Source: Mangrovibacter plantisponsor
Lineage (GTDB): Bacteria > Pseudomonadota > Gammaproteobacteria > Enterobacterales > Enterobacteriaceae
Direction of reading: 5' to 3'
NCBI RefSeq assembly: GCF_003182475.1
Contig: NZ_QGTS01000012.1
Coordinates: 1-64,000, forward strand
DNA: 64,000 nt
Part shown: positions 1 through 9,018 of the stretch, one piece after another
How the letters are laid out: every line of letters begins with the position of its first letter
Numbering within the stretch: the stretch's first letter is position 1
Position numbers and translations under genes: made by a program
Notes under the pieces: generated by a model
Seen by the model: only the letters and a program-made list of their open reading frames with translations
The model's database searches: none
What the model was told of the DNA's origin: nothing

Positions 1-110
1 TCGCCCTCGAACTCACTGACAGAGACATGGTCTTTGGTTAACAGATAGTATTCGGTATCGTCTTTTGCTACAGGAAAAGGATTCTGATAGTAGAAGGGTT
101 TAGTTGACAT
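1..110 (-). CDS. fumA: Fumarate hydratase class I, N-terminal fragment
   Basis: Only the first 36 codons lie in the window; the rest runs off the left edge. The translated start reads [20 protein letters not shown] and continues with [16 protein letters not shown], which matches the start of E. coli FumA/FumB. The enzyme is a [4Fe-4S] hydratase that interconverts fumarate and malate in the TCA cycle. The gene is divergent from manA, as in E. coli. A GAGAGAA ribosome site precedes the ATG. FumA rather than FumB is chosen from the manA neighbourhood. In E. coli fumA is a reported RyhB target, which matters because a RyhB copy is present in this window. Confidence 0.9.
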   Translation of the reverse strand, partial: MSTKPFYYQNPFPVAKDDTEYYLLTKDHVSVSEFEG

Positions 111-417
111 TGTTCTCTCACTCGCTAAATCCGTTGTATTGCATTCCAGCACTCCGCGCCACATCTGCATCTGCGCGGCAACCACAAAGTCACCGGTCAA
201 GTGTACACATTTTTTTAACAAAAACTGAGATTAATACGACTTTTTGTCTGCGCAGTTACCCTGCCCGGCAGAAACTGCTTTAATAGCGGGAAGTTATTCT
301 ACCTCAATTGATTAGCACACTCGTTTTCCGTCACTTCGTAGCCTTACAGGGCACAAGTTGTGTGTCGGCGGGGTTATCTGATGCTGTGGTAATCTATTTT
401 TATTACAGGGCCTGATT
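111..417. other. fumA-manA divergent intergenic region
   Basis: This 307-base gap must hold the promoters of fumA (leftward) and manA (rightward). It contains the short palindrome GTGTACAC at 201-208 next to a T run. I see no open reading frame or RNA gene in it, and I could not assign a specific regulator site. Confidence 0.5.
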
Positions 418-1596
418 ATGCAAAAACTCATCAATTCAGTGCAAAACTATGCATGGGGAAGTAAAACCGCATTAACCGAATTGTATGGTATCGCCAACCC
501 GGAACAGCAACCGATGGCAGAGTTATGGATGGGAGCGCACCCTAAAAGCAGTTCATTTATTGAAACGCGTCAGGGTGAAAAACTGGCACTGCGCGATGTA
601 ATTGCCCAACAACCCGATGCCCTCCTGGGCAAAGCTGTCTCACAACGTTTTGGTGAGCTGCCATATTTGTTCAAAGTACTGTGCGCCGCCCAGCCACTTT
701 CGATTCAGGTACACCCGAATAAGCAGGCTTCTGAAGCCGGTTTCGCCCGTGAGAACACGGCAGGTATACCGCTGAGTGCACCGGAACGTAACTACAAAGA
801 TCCTAATCACAAACCGGAACTGGTGTTTGCACTGACGCCATTTCTTGCCATGAATGCCTTCCGTGAATTCAGCGACAGCGCAGCACTACTTGCGCCTCTG
901 GCAGATGCACACCCGGCAATCGCGGCATTTTTGTCCAGCCCTGATGCCAGCCATATGCAAACGCTGTTTGCCGCACTGTTAAGTATGCCGCAGCAGGAAA
1001 AACAGCACGCCCTCGCCCGCCTGAATGCCGTCCTGGAAGGGAGAAGCGGGCAACCCTGGGATACAATTCGCAAAATTGCCACCATCTACCCGGACGACAG
1101 TGGGTTATTTTCACCACTCCTGCTCAATGTTGTGGAACTGGCGCCGGGCGAAGCAATGTTCTTGTTCGCCGAAACACCTCATGCCTACCTCGACGGTGTG
1201 GCTCTGGAGGTTATGGCGAACTCAGACAACGTACTGCGCGCCGGGCTGACACCTAAATACATTGATATTCCGGAGTTAGTAGCCAATGTCAAATTTGCAC
1301 CCCGTGCAGCCAATTCACTGCTAACCCAGCCCGTTCATGAAGCAGGCTCACTGGCATTCCCTATTCCGGTGGATGATTTTGCGTTTTCACTGCATAGCCT
1401 GGTAATGCAACCCCAGGTTTTAGATCAAAACAGCGCTGCGATTGTCTTTTGTGTGGAAGGCGAAGCCCGCCTGCAATCGGGTGATGAATCTCTGGTACTG
1501 AAACCAGGCGAATCCGCGTTTATTCCCGCCAATGAGCCGAATGTTGAGGTTACTGGCAGCGGGCGACTGGCGCGCGTATATAACAAACTTAACTAA
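418..1596 (+). CDS. manA: Mannose-6-phosphate isomerase (class I)
   Basis: Interconverts mannose-6-phosphate and fructose-6-phosphate, linking mannose catabolism with GDP-mannose synthesis. The protein has 392 residues (E. coli ManA 391) and is alignable end to end. The expected zinc ligands are all present: Gln97 and His99 in the IQVHPNK motif, Glu134 in HKPEL, and His255 in ETPHAYL. Start MQKLINSVQNYAWGS is the conserved family start. It stands alone, divergent from fumA and 93 bases before ydgA. Confidence 0.97.
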   Translation: MQKLINSVQNYAWGSKTALTELYGIANPEQQPMAELWMGAHPKSSSFIETRQGEKLALRDVIAQQPDALLGKAVSQRFGELPYLFKVLCAAQPLSIQVHPNKQASEAGFARENTAGIPLSAPERNYKDPNHKPELVFALTPFLAMNAFREFSDSAALLAPLADAHPAIAAFLSSPDASHMQTLFAALLSMPQQEKQHALARLNAVLEGRSGQPWDTIRKIATIYPDDSGLFSPLLLNVVELAPGEAMFLFAETPHAYLDGVALEVMANSDNVLRAGLTPKYIDIPELVANVKFAPRAANSLLTQPVHEAGSLAFPIPVDDFAFSLHSLVMQPQVLDQNSAAIVFCVEGEARLQSGDESLVLKPGESAFIPANEPNVEVTGSGRLARVYNKLN

Positions 1597-1621
1597 GGTA
1601 CTGATTTTTTACCTCAGGATT

Positions 1622-1666
1622 GATAAGCTTCGTAAATTGCTTATCTGGCCGGGCGCTCTGCCCGGC
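1622..1666. terminator. Two adjacent hairpins between manA and ydgA
   Basis: An inverted repeat GATAAGC / GCTTATC (1622-1645) is followed directly by CCGGGC-GCTCT-GCCCGG (1649-1665). There is no downstream U-tract, so this may be a weak or Rho-assisted terminator for manA, or an RNA-stabilising structure. Confidence 0.4.
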
Positions 1667-1689
1667 TAACTGCTAATAGGGATGGTTTA

Positions 1690-3225
1690 ATGAAAAAATC
1701 GATGGTTGCAGCGGGTGTTATCGTCGCGCTGGGTGTGGTGTGGACAGGTGCATCCTGGTACACAGGAAAAATGATTGAAAGCCATATGGACGATGCCATC
1801 GCCCAGGTGAATGCACAACTCAAAAAAGTCGCGCCCCTTGCCGCGCTCACTGTCACCCCACGTGATTACCAACGTGGCGTTTTCTCAAGCCATGTTCAAC
1901 TTGTCATTAAACCGCAGGCAGGTGAAAAATCTTCTCTTCTGCCTGAAGGGAAAGAAATCGTGCTGGACGAAACTGTGCGCCACGGGCCGTTCCCGGGAAG
2001 CATTGTGCCGTCTATGGCTTCGGTAAGCACCACTCTGGTCAATAACGACACCACCAAACCACTGTTTGCATTAACACAAGGCAAGTCTCCACTGGTCGTT
2101 GATACTCGCATCGGTTACAGCGGCGATACCGATTCAGGTATCACACTTGAAGCACTCAATTATGATAAAGCGCCGTACAAAGTTGCTTTTGCGGGTGGGA
2201 AATTTGATGTCAGCGTTGATAACCAGGGCGATAAAGTCTCCAGCAGTGGTGATTTGGGCAGTCTGAAGATTGACAGTGTCAATGAGTTTGACCAGAAAGT
2301 CGGCCTGGCTATCAGTGGTATCAGTGCCCGTGGTGAAACACACATCAGTTCGTTTGCTGAGCGCGTTGGTACGCAATCCCTGGAGGCTAAAGGTCTTACC
2401 CTGAGTGTGGAAGGCAAAGAAATGGCGCAACTGGGTGGGTTGAATATTGCCGCCAAATCTGAACCCGCGGCCGATGGTAAACACCTGGGAGGCCAGATTG
2501 ATTACGCGCTGAATGACCTGAAAGTGCAAAACCAGAACCTGGGTAGCGGGCAACTCTCTGTTGCTGTCAGCAATCTGGATGGTGCTGCACTGCACCAATT
2601 CCGCGAGCAGTATAATCAGCAGGTAGAAGCGTTAATGGCTCAGCCTGATGTAGCTGAGAATTCCGAGCTTTATCAGCAAAAACTGGTTGAAGTTCTGGCG
2701 TCTGGCCTGCCTGAATTGCTTAAAGGGGAACCCGCTATTCATATTTCACCATTGAGCTGGAAGAATGCCAAAGGTGAAAGCCGCTTTACGCTTAACCTTA
2801 ACTTCAATGACCCGGCGAAAAGTGCCGAACCAAAAACACTCGACCAGGCAGCAGACCGCTACATCAAGCATCTGGACAGCAACCTGGTTATCCCGCTGGA
2901 TATGGCAACTGAACTGATGACCCAGGTGGCTCGTATTGAAGGGTATCAGGATGACGCGGCAGCCAGGCTTGCAGAGCAACAGATCAAAGGTCTGGCTGCT
3001 ATGGGGCAAATGTTCCGTATCACGACAGTAAAAGACAACAACATCACCACCAGCCTGGATTATGCAAATGGTGAAGTGACGTTGAACGGGCAAAAAATGC
3101 CACTGAGCGATTTTGTTGGCATGTTTGGCCTTGGTGGCGACATTATGCCGCCAGTGCCAGAAGACAACGCGGCACCTGCAACACCTGCCGCTCCTGCTCA
3201 GCCAGAAGCAGCCCCAGCGCAGTAA
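1690..3225 (+). CDS. ydgA: YdgA family (DUF945) envelope protein
   Basis: A 511-residue protein matching E. coli YdgA (about 502 residues), a DUF945-family protein of unknown molecular function. Residues about 5-25 form a single N-terminal hydrophobic segment (VAAGVIVALGVVWTGAS), so the bulk is expected to be periplasmic and membrane-anchored or exported. The middle shows beta-rich repeats with conserved HGPFPGS, IPSMAS and YSGD stretches. The C-terminus ends in a low-complexity Pro/Ala tail of about 25 residues, a little longer than in E. coli. It follows manA on the same strand. Confidence 0.93.
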   Translation: MKKSMVAAGVIVALGVVWTGASWYTGKMIESHMDDAIAQVNAQLKKVAPLAALTVTPRDYQRGVFSSHVQLVIKPQAGEKSSLLPEGKEIVLDETVRHGPFPGSIVPSMASVSTTLVNNDTTKPLFALTQGKSPLVVDTRIGYSGDTDSGITLEALNYDKAPYKVAFAGGKFDVSVDNQGDKVSSSGDLGSLKIDSVNEFDQKVGLAISGISARGETHISSFAERVGTQSLEAKGLTLSVEGKEMAQLGGLNIAAKSEPAADGKHLGGQIDYALNDLKVQNQNLGSGQLSVAVSNLDGAALHQFREQYNQQVEALMAQPDVAENSELYQQKLVEVLASGLPELLKGEPAIHISPLSWKNAKGESRFTLNLNFNDPAKSAEPKTLDQAADRYIKHLDSNLVIPLDMATELMTQVARIEGYQDDAAARLAEQQIKGLAAMGQMFRITTVKDNNITTSLDYANGEVTLNGQKMPLSDFVGMFGLGGDIMPPVPEDNAAPATPAAPAQPEAAPAQ

Positions 3226-3296
3226 GGCGGTTTTTTCTCTGTTTGCCAGTCTCAAGTCTGCGCATGAACGAGAGAATGTCACCGAATAGTAAACAA

Positions 3297-3373
3297 GGGA
3301 AATCAATTCATTGACTTCCCCCTGATAACTAAAGAGAAGGAAAACCCCGTTTTTCCTTCTCTTTTATCAATCA
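3297..3373. repeat. Dispersed double-hairpin element, copy 1
   Basis: This intergenic block has two inverted repeats in series. Hairpin 1 has arms GGGAAATCAAT and ATTGACTTCCC separated by TC, with one mismatch. Hairpin 2 has arms AAAGAGAAGGAAAA and TTTTCCTTCTCTTT around a CCCCGT loop. A second copy lies at 6166-6244. About four bases in five agree between copies, and two stem differences are compensatory, so the structure appears to be conserved. It lies downstream of ydgA and upstream of the acetyltransferase gene. No U-tract follows. Confidence 0.8.
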
Positions 3374-3457
3374 GTAGGCGCTTTGTCTTTGCCATTACCT
3401 TAAACCCGCTCCGGGAACGTACTCTGTACCAACACGCGCCATACGTAAGGAATGAGT

Positions 3458-3952
3458 ATGCCTCACTACACCACACCCACACACCGGGTTATTCGCCCCT
3501 GGCGAAGTGAAGATATCCCCCGGTTATGGTCACTCACCTGGCATACCATCCACCGGGTTAATTGCCGGGATTACACCCCCGCGCAACTTGACGCCTGGGC
3601 ACCAGCAGAGCCGGATCCGCACTGGTGGGAGAAACTTATTTTTGACCACAACCCATGGGTGGTGGAGGACACACAAACGCAAACGCTCCTTGCCTGGGGG
3701 GATGTACAACCCTCGGGGTTGATTCACTGCTTCTTTTGCGACTACCGCTACCAGCGCCAGGGTATTGGTCGTTTATTGCTGAACCACTTGTTACTGGTGG
3801 CGCAACAACAGTCGTTAGCACGAGTGTTTGTTGAAGCCAGTGAAACCGCCCGGCCTTTTTTTCTTGCCCAGGGGTTCCAGGTGGTGCATCCAATTCAGGC
3901 CGAATTACGCGGCCAGCAGTTCGCCATCTGGCTGATGGAAAAGTTTCTTTAA
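3458..3952 (+). CDS. GNAT-family N-acetyltransferase
   Basis: A 164-residue acetyl-CoA-dependent acyltransferase of the GNAT superfamily. The motif-A signature for pantetheine/pyrophosphate binding is visible as YRYQRQGIGRLLL around residues 98-110, followed by the usual EASETARPFFLAQGF strand-helix (cf. YafP/YjaB-type proteins). The ATG at 3458 is chosen over the in-frame ATG at 3452 because AAGGA at 3447-3451 then has a six-base spacer. The substrate cannot be told. The gene occupies the place where E. coli carries the uid and mal gene clusters, between ydgA and add, so it is accessory relative to K-12. Confidence 0.85.
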   Translation: MPHYTTPTHRVIRPWRSEDIPRLWSLTWHTIHRVNCRDYTPAQLDAWAPAEPDPHWWEKLIFDHNPWVVEDTQTQTLLAWGDVQPSGLIHCFFCDYRYQRQGIGRLLLNHLLLVAQQQSLARVFVEASETARPFFLAQGFQVVHPIQAELRGQQFAIWLMEKFL

Positions 3953-3963
3953 TTGGTTATTCC

Positions 3964-4018
3964 CTGCCCGGCCAGCATGCGCAACACACAAGGTGACTTG
4001 CGCATACTGCCGGGTCTG
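3964..4018. repeat. Long inverted repeat upstream of add
   Basis: CCCGGCCAGCATGCGCAA and TTGCGCATACTGCCGGG form an imperfect stem (one bulged C and one G-U pair) around a 13-base loop. It lies between the acetyltransferase stop and a TATAAT (4023-4028) that is well placed as the add -10 box. The right arm overlaps the probable -35 region, so the repeat may act as a terminator for the upstream gene or as an operator for add. Confidence 0.5.
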
Positions 4019-4059
4019 GCTTTATAATGTTCTGCACTTTACCTGAAATGAGTGCGACC

Positions 4060-5061
4060 ATGATTGATACCACCCTTCCGTTAACTGATCTGCACCGCCA
4101 TCTTGACGGCAATATCCGCGCGAACACGATCCTGAGCCTTGGGCGTGAATTCAATATTGCCCTGCCAGCCCAAACACTCGATGCGCTGATCCCTCATGTG
4201 CAGGTCACATCAACTGAACCAGACCTGGTCAGTTTTCTGGCAAAGCTGGACTGGGGAGTCAACGTTCTCGGGTCTCTGGAAGCATGCCGTCGCGTAGCCT
4301 GGGAAAATATGGAAGATGCCGCCCTCCAGAGGCTGGATTACGCAGAATTACGCTTTTCGCCGGGTTATATGGCGATGGCGCATAATCTCCCCATCGCGGG
4401 TGTTGTTGAAGCCGTTATCGATGGCGTACGCCAGGGGAGCAAAGACTTCGGGGTTGTTGCCAGGCTTACCGGTATTCTGAGCCGGACATTTGGTGAAGAG
4501 GCCTGCCAGAAAGAACTGGACGGGTTACTGGCTCATCGGGATGGCATTACTGCACTGGATTTGGCTGGCGATGAACTGGGTTTCCCTGGAAGCCGTTTTC
4601 GTGAACACTTCCGTAAAGCCCGGGATGTGGGCTGGCGCATCACTGTCCATGCAGGGGAAGCGGCCGGGCCGGAGAGTATTTGGCAGGCCATTCAGGAACT
4701 GGGGGCTGAACGGATTGGCCACGGTGTTAAGGCTGTTGAAGACCCGGCATTAATGGATTACCTGGCAAAACACCGTATTGGTATTGAGTCCTGTATTACG
4801 TCGAATATCCAGACCAGTACCGTCAGCGCCATTGGCGTTCATCCGCTAAAAACATTCCTGAACCACGGCGTGCTGGCAACCATTAACTCAGATGACCCTG
4901 CGGTACAGGGGGTTGATATTCGCCACGAATATGAACATGCAGCGCCTGCAGCAGGTCTGTCTGTGGAGCAAATTCGCCAGGCTCAGGTAAATGGGCTGGA
5001 AATTGCGTTCCTGTCACAAGAAGAAAAACAGGCGCTGCGCCTGAAAGCCAGCACCCGTTAA
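4060..5061 (+). CDS. add: Adenosine deaminase
   Basis: Hydrolytically deaminates adenosine and deoxyadenosine to inosine and deoxyinosine in purine salvage. The 333-residue length equals E. coli Add. Zinc-binding HRH (His12 and His14, in DLHRHLDG), the VHAGE motif and the NSDDP motif near residue 277 are all present. The start is [10 protein letters not shown] at 4060, as in E. coli; the upstream in-frame ATGs at 4027 and 4048 add residues not found in the family, and 4027 overlaps the likely -10 box. The neighbouring malIXY genes of E. coli are missing. PurR and PunRC, encoded elsewhere in the window, act in the same pathway area. Confidence 0.96.
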   Translation: MIDTTLPLTDLHRHLDGNIRANTILSLGREFNIALPAQTLDALIPHVQVTSTEPDLVSFLAKLDWGVNVLGSLEACRRVAWENMEDAALQRLDYAELRFSPGYMAMAHNLPIAGVVEAVIDGVRQGSKDFGVVARLTGILSRTFGEEACQKELDGLLAHRDGITALDLAGDELGFPGSRFREHFRKARDVGWRITVHAGEAAGPESIWQAIQELGAERIGHGVKAVEDPALMDYLAKHRIGIESCITSNIQTSTVSAIGVHPLKTFLNHGVLATINSDDPAVQGVDIRHEYEHAAPAAGLSVEQIRQAQVNGLEIAFLSQEEKQALRLKASTR

Positions 5062-5075
5062 CACCTGTTCCCCCG

Positions 5076-6062
5076 TTACCTGGGTGACGGGGTTTTCTTC
5101 AGCCTTCTCGCATAACGTTGTGCCAGCACAGCGCACACCATAAGCTGGATTTGGTGGAAGATCATTAGTGGCAGCACCATAATCCCGACAGTGCTCACCG
5201 GGAACAAAACATTTGCCATCGGGATACCATTCGCCAGGCTTTTCTTCGAACCACAGAAGACAATAGTAATTTCATCTTCAGTGTTAAAACCCAGTAAACG
5301 GGCCGCCCAGGTATTGATAACCAGCACGATAGTCAGCAACACAATTGAACAGGCCACTACCCACAACAGAGCCTCTGCATCAATTTGCTGCCAAATACCG
5401 CCCACCACCGCTTCACTGAATGCCACGTAGACAACCAACAGAATTGATGACCGGTCAGTAAGATTAATAAGCTTCTTATGCTTATCAACCCAGCGGCCAA
5501 TAAGTGGGCGAGATAAATGCCCCACCACAAATGGCACCATCAACTGCATGATGATTTTACCAATCGCGTGCAGGGTATCTGTCGCCCCTTCCTGGGTGTT
5601 CATCAGCATGCCCACTAATACCGGCGAAAGGAAAATCCCCAGAATACTGGATGCCGATGCACTACATACCGCCGCGGCTACATTCCCACCCGCTACGGAC
5701 GTGAAGGCAATAGCAGACTGCACTGTGGCTGGTAACGCACACAGGTACAGAAACCCCATGTAAAGCGGCTGGTTAAGAATACCGGGCTCCAGTACAGACA
5801 TACCCAGCCCGAGAATAGGAAACAGTACGAAAGTGCTGAGAAAGACCACCAGATGTAAGCGCCAGTGCCCCGCTCCGGCAAGAATCGCAGCCCGGGATAA
5901 CTTGGCTCCGTGCATAAAAAATAGTAACGCGATGGCTGCAGTAGTCAGGTACTCAAAACCTGTTTTTACATAGCCTTCACAAGGTAATACCGATGCGACA
6001 ACCACCACACAGATCATCACCAGCAAAAATTTGTCAATTTTAAGGCGCTGGAACCAATCCAT
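5076..6062 (-). CDS. Bile acid:sodium symporter family membrane protein (YfeH-like)
   Basis: A 328-residue polytopic membrane protein with about nine or ten hydrophobic segments, resembling the SBF-like/DUF4137 (YfeH) branch of the bile acid:sodium symporter superfamily. Typical stretches are FFMHGAKLSRAAI near residue 50, CALPATVQSAIAFT, the glycine/alanine-rich GGNVAAAVCSASASSILG and the C-terminal VFCGSKKSLANGIP. The start at 6062 is chosen because AAGGAA lies just upstream and MDWFQRLKIDKF fits the family start; an ATG at 6155 would add 31 unlike residues. The substrate is unknown. The gene converges on add and is not found here in E. coli K-12. Confidence 0.85.
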   Translation of the reverse strand: MDWFQRLKIDKFLLVMICVVVVASVLPCEGYVKTGFEYLTTAAIALLFFMHGAKLSRAAILAGAGHWRLHLVVFLSTFVLFPILGLGMSVLEPGILNQPLYMGFLYLCALPATVQSAIAFTSVAGGNVAAAVCSASASSILGIFLSPVLVGMLMNTQEGATDTLHAIGKIIMQLMVPFVVGHLSRPLIGRWVDKHKKLINLTDRSSILLVVYVAFSEAVVGGIWQQIDAEALLWVVACSIVLLTIVLVINTWAARLLGFNTEDEITIVFCGSKKSLANGIPMANVLFPVSTVGIMVLPLMIFHQIQLMVCAVLAQRYARRLKKTPSPR

Positions 6063-6165
6063 TCTTTTTCCTTGCAGATAAATAAGCCCGGTACATACCT
6101 GGCTGAATCTGATGACAAACCTCATGCCCGCACAGGACAAGAGGATATCACCCAATAAAAAACCA

Positions 6166-6244
6166 GGAAAATCAATTCATTGATTTTCGCCCGCTAACTA
6201 AAAAGAAGGAAAAACCACGCTTTTTTCCTTCTTTTTCACCAATC
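6166..6244. repeat. Dispersed double-hairpin element, copy 2
   Basis: Second copy of the element at 3297-3373. Hairpin 1 is a perfect GAAAATCAAT-TC-ATTGATTTTC. Hairpin 2 has arms AAAAAGAAGGAAAAA and TTTTTCCTTCTTTTT. It lies between the 3' end of ydgJ and the 5' end of the symporter gene, both on the minus strand. Confidence 0.8.
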
Positions 6245-6413
6245 TGAACCAGGTACATGCCTGGCTACAACCAACAAACTCCACGTTAAAAGCCGATAAC
6301 AGGTTAACACTTGTCAAAAACGGGAAGGTGCTGAATATAAATTTTACCCATAAACAGAGTAAAGGCTTGCCGGAGCAAATCAGCAAGCCCCCTGTTAACA
6401 CACTAACAGACGA

Positions 6414-7454
6414 CTAAACCAGGCAAAGAGCCGTGCGGTGACGGGCGGATTCAATCCCCATCTCAATAAGCTCCATCACTTTGATAGCCTGACTTGCCGG
6501 TACCGGATTTTCACCTTTACCATTGAGTGCATCACGCACAGCAGCATAATAGGCAGGGTAGTTCCCGGGTACAGTCAGAACCGGTGTTTCATCTATGGTA
6601 TCGCCATGAGCAACCGTCAGGACGCCATCACGCATGTCATACCCCCAGTCGTCCTGAGGAGGGCGTTGCCCTGCTTTTAAACGGTCTTCCTGCGGGTCTA
6701 CACCATATTTCACATAACTACCGCGCGTACCATGCACAATGTAGCGTGCCGTTTCTGCGGCGGCCAGCATGGTGCTGTGCAATACGACTTTATGTTGCGG
6801 CCAGGTAAGTACTGCATGGAAATAGTCAGTGGTTTGTGCTCCCGGGCGCAGTTGAGCAAGATCAACCTGAATGCTGACAGGCATGCCAAACAGCGCCAGC
6901 ATCTGATCAAGCAAATGCGGCCCCAGATCATACCAGATCCCGGTACCTGCACCGGCCTGTTCACGCCAGCGGTTGCGCACCTGTGGGCGGAAGCGATCCA
7001 TATGGGATTCAACATACACAACTTCACCCAACGAGCCTTCAGCCAGTAATGATTTAAGCGTCAGGAAATCGCTGTCCCAGCGGCGGTTATGAAAGACGGA
7101 GAGCAACAACCCGGTATGTTTTGCCAGTGCATCCAGCTCACGGGCTTCCGATAATGTCACTGTGAAAGGTTTGTCCACCACAACATGTTTGCCAGCCAAA
7201 AGCGCCGCTTTTGCCAACGGGAAATGGGTATCATTCGGCGTGGGGATAATTACCAGATCAATATCATCAGCGTTGATAACTGCTTCCGGAGTATCAGCCA
7301 CAGTTACACCAGGCCAGTCCGCATGAACTTTACTGGCATCGCTGCTGGAGATTACCGCCAGTTCCATACCCGGTGTGCCTGCAACCAGCGGCGCGTGGAA
7401 CGTTTTTGTCGCATAACCATAGCCTAAAATACCCACCCGAATAATATCTTTCAT
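6414..7454 (-). CDS. ydgJ: Gfo/Idh/MocA-family oxidoreductase YdgJ
   Basis: A 346-residue NAD(P)-dependent oxidoreductase, the same length as E. coli YdgJ and collinear with it. The Rossmann nucleotide-binding motif GILGYGYATKTFH sits at residues 8-20. The family EKP-type catalytic signature appears as GKHVVVDKPFTVT near residue 95, and a conserved GIWYDLGPHLLDQ follows in the C-terminal domain. The physiological substrate is not established. The minus strand upstream (7455-7921) lacks the blr and cnu genes found there in E. coli. Confidence 0.94.
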   Translation of the reverse strand: MKDIIRVGILGYGYATKTFHAPLVAGTPGMELAVISSSDASKVHADWPGVTVADTPEAVINADDIDLVIIPTPNDTHFPLAKAALLAGKHVVVDKPFTVTLSEARELDALAKHTGLLLSVFHNRRWDSDFLTLKSLLAEGSLGEVVYVESHMDRFRPQVRNRWREQAGAGTGIWYDLGPHLLDQMLALFGMPVSIQVDLAQLRPGAQTTDYFHAVLTWPQHKVVLHSTMLAAAETARYIVHGTRGSYVKYGVDPQEDRLKAGQRPPQDDWGYDMRDGVLTVAHGDTIDETPVLTVPGNYPAYYAAVRDALNGKGENPVPASQAIKVMELIEMGIESARHRTALCLV

Positions 7455-7921
7455 TACACTCGTTCCTTAGTTCTTAATAACTGGTATGACGGCTCAGCCG
7501 AAAGCCAGGACAACAGCGGGTGAAGCTCCCCACCGTTCCCATAAGCATTGAGTGCAGCCATAGTTAACACAGCTTGCCATCAGATTAAACCATTGGCGCT
7601 GATTTGCGCGGATTACCCGCATTTTTTACCGCCAGGAAAAACAGAAACCACCATTATTCTGCTCAACCGGCACACGCCAGGGCATCATGTAACGGTAGTT
7701 CACCGCCCCAATGTTAAACCGGTAAAGAATGCTCTGAATTTCCGCCAAATTCCCAGGCAGGCACCTTGTGGCAGTTGAAGCAGGCATGCCAGGCTCGCAC
7801 TGCACGGAAGTACGTTCTGTAACGTGTTGAATCTGGTATTCCCGGGTAAAATCCTTATAATTCCGCGCTGATTCGTATTCTTACAGGCTGTTTCTCTGGC
7901 TGGCCTGACACGGGGTAATTA
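7455..7921. other. ydgJ-ydgK gap without blr/cnu
   Basis: E. coli has blr (about 41 codons) and cnu/ydgT (Hha family) here. Reading both strands I find neither a Cnu-like nor a Blr-like product, and the open frames present look non-coding. The stretch GTAAAATCCTTATAAT near 7848-7863 resembles a sigma-70 -10 region for ydgK/rsx. Confidence 0.55.
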
Positions 7922-8362
7922 ATGAATAACGCAACAGCGTTACGAATTGGCGGGTGGTTACTGATACCACTGGCCTGGCTTTTGATGACACTATTGAGCA
8001 CATCACTGGGTATTGTGATGTATATAATGGCACTCAGTATACCAGAGACACACCTGGCTCTGGCGGCGCAACTCCCACAAACAGTGGTGATGTGGTACCT
8101 CTCACTGGCCTTTACCGTAGCTATGTGGCTTTACAGTTTGTGGCTGGTTATCGCGTTTTTTAAACGCCGGAGCAAAGTACCGCGGCATTATATTTTATGG
8201 TTACTGGTTTGTGTTCTGCTGGCGGTAAAAGCCTTTGCATTTTCCCCAGTAACCGATGCAGTTGCCGTTCGCCAGTTATTATTACCGTTGCTGGCGGCAG
8301 CCATATTTGCGCCTTACTTCAGGAAATCGCAGCGGGTTAAACATACTTTTGTTAATAACTGA
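7922..8362 (+). CDS. ydgK: YdgK family inner-membrane protein (DUF2569)
   Basis: A 146-residue protein with four hydrophobic segments. Its opening, MNNATALRIGGWLLIPLAWL, is typical of YdgK/DUF2569, and the order of the four transmembrane helices fits the family. No molecular function is known. It lies directly upstream of rsxA on the same strand, as in E. coli, and may be co-transcribed with the rsx operon. Confidence 0.9.
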   Translation: MNNATALRIGGWLLIPLAWLLMTLLSTSLGIVMYIMALSIPETHLALAAQLPQTVVMWYLSLAFTVAMWLYSLWLVIAFFKRRSKVPRHYILWLLVCVLLAVKAFAFSPVTDAVAVRQLLLPLLAAAIFAPYFRKSQRVKHTFVNN

Positions 8363-8436
8363 TTGCAGAGCAGTACTTTACATTTATCACGCCCGGGTGC
8401 GCCGGGTGACCAATGGCGTTAGTTTCAGACCTGATT

Positions 8437-9018
8437 ATGACTGATTATTTGTTGCTCTTTATTGGCACGGTGCTGGTTAATAACTATGTGCTGGTAAAAT
8501 TTCTTGGCCTGTGCCCTTTCATGGGGGTGTCCAAAAAACTGGAATCCGCCATTGGCATGGGGCTGGCGACAACATTCGTCATGACACTGGCGTCAATCAG
8601 TTCGTGGTTAATCGACAACTTAATCCTCATCCCTCTGGATTTAACCTGGCTGCGCACCATGAGTTTTATTCTGGTGATTGCCGTTGTGGTTCAGTTCACT
8701 GAAATGGTGGTAAGAAAAACCAGCCCGGCGTTGTACCGGTTGCTGGGCATTTTTTTGCCACTTATCACCACTAACTGCGCGGTGCTGGCTGTGCCGTTAC
8801 TGAGCGTGAACCTGAAGCAAAACTTTTTCCAGGCTGCTCTGTACGGGTTTTCTGCGGCAGTGGGTTTCTCCCTGGTTTTGGTATTATTCGCCGCCGTGCG
8901 TGAGCGCCTGGCGGTTGCTGATGTTCCCGCCCCTTTTCGTGGCAATGCCATTGCCTTGATTACGGCCGGGTTAATGTCCCTTGCCTTTATGGGCTTTAGC
9001 GGACTGGTGAAGTTTTGA
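8437..9018 (+). CDS. rsxA: RSX electron-transport complex subunit A
   Basis: Integral membrane subunit of the Rsx (Rnf-type) complex, which uses reducing power and the membrane potential to keep SoxR reduced. The protein has 193 residues and six transmembrane helices, with the conserved [18 protein letters not shown] and [11 protein letters not shown] segments that each contribute a membrane cysteine. The start MTDYLLLF at 8437 matches E. coli RsxA; the frame opens further upstream at 8413 but those residues are not conserved. The stop codon shares one base with the rsxB start. Confidence 0.96.
   Translation: MTDYLLLFIGTVLVNNYVLVKFLGLCPFMGVSKKLESAIGMGLATTFVMTLASISSWLIDNLILIPLDLTWLRTMSFILVIAVVVQFTEMVVRKTSPALYRLLGIFLPLITTNCAVLAVPLLSVNLKQNFFQAALYGFSAAVGFSLVLVLFAAVRERLAVADVPAPFRGNAIALITAGLMSLAFMGFSGLVKF

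Noticed and set aside
2746-3306. A 186-codon minus-strand frame over the end of ydgA
   Set aside because: No similarity to any family I know, composition typical of antisense frames; ydgA is clearly the real gene.
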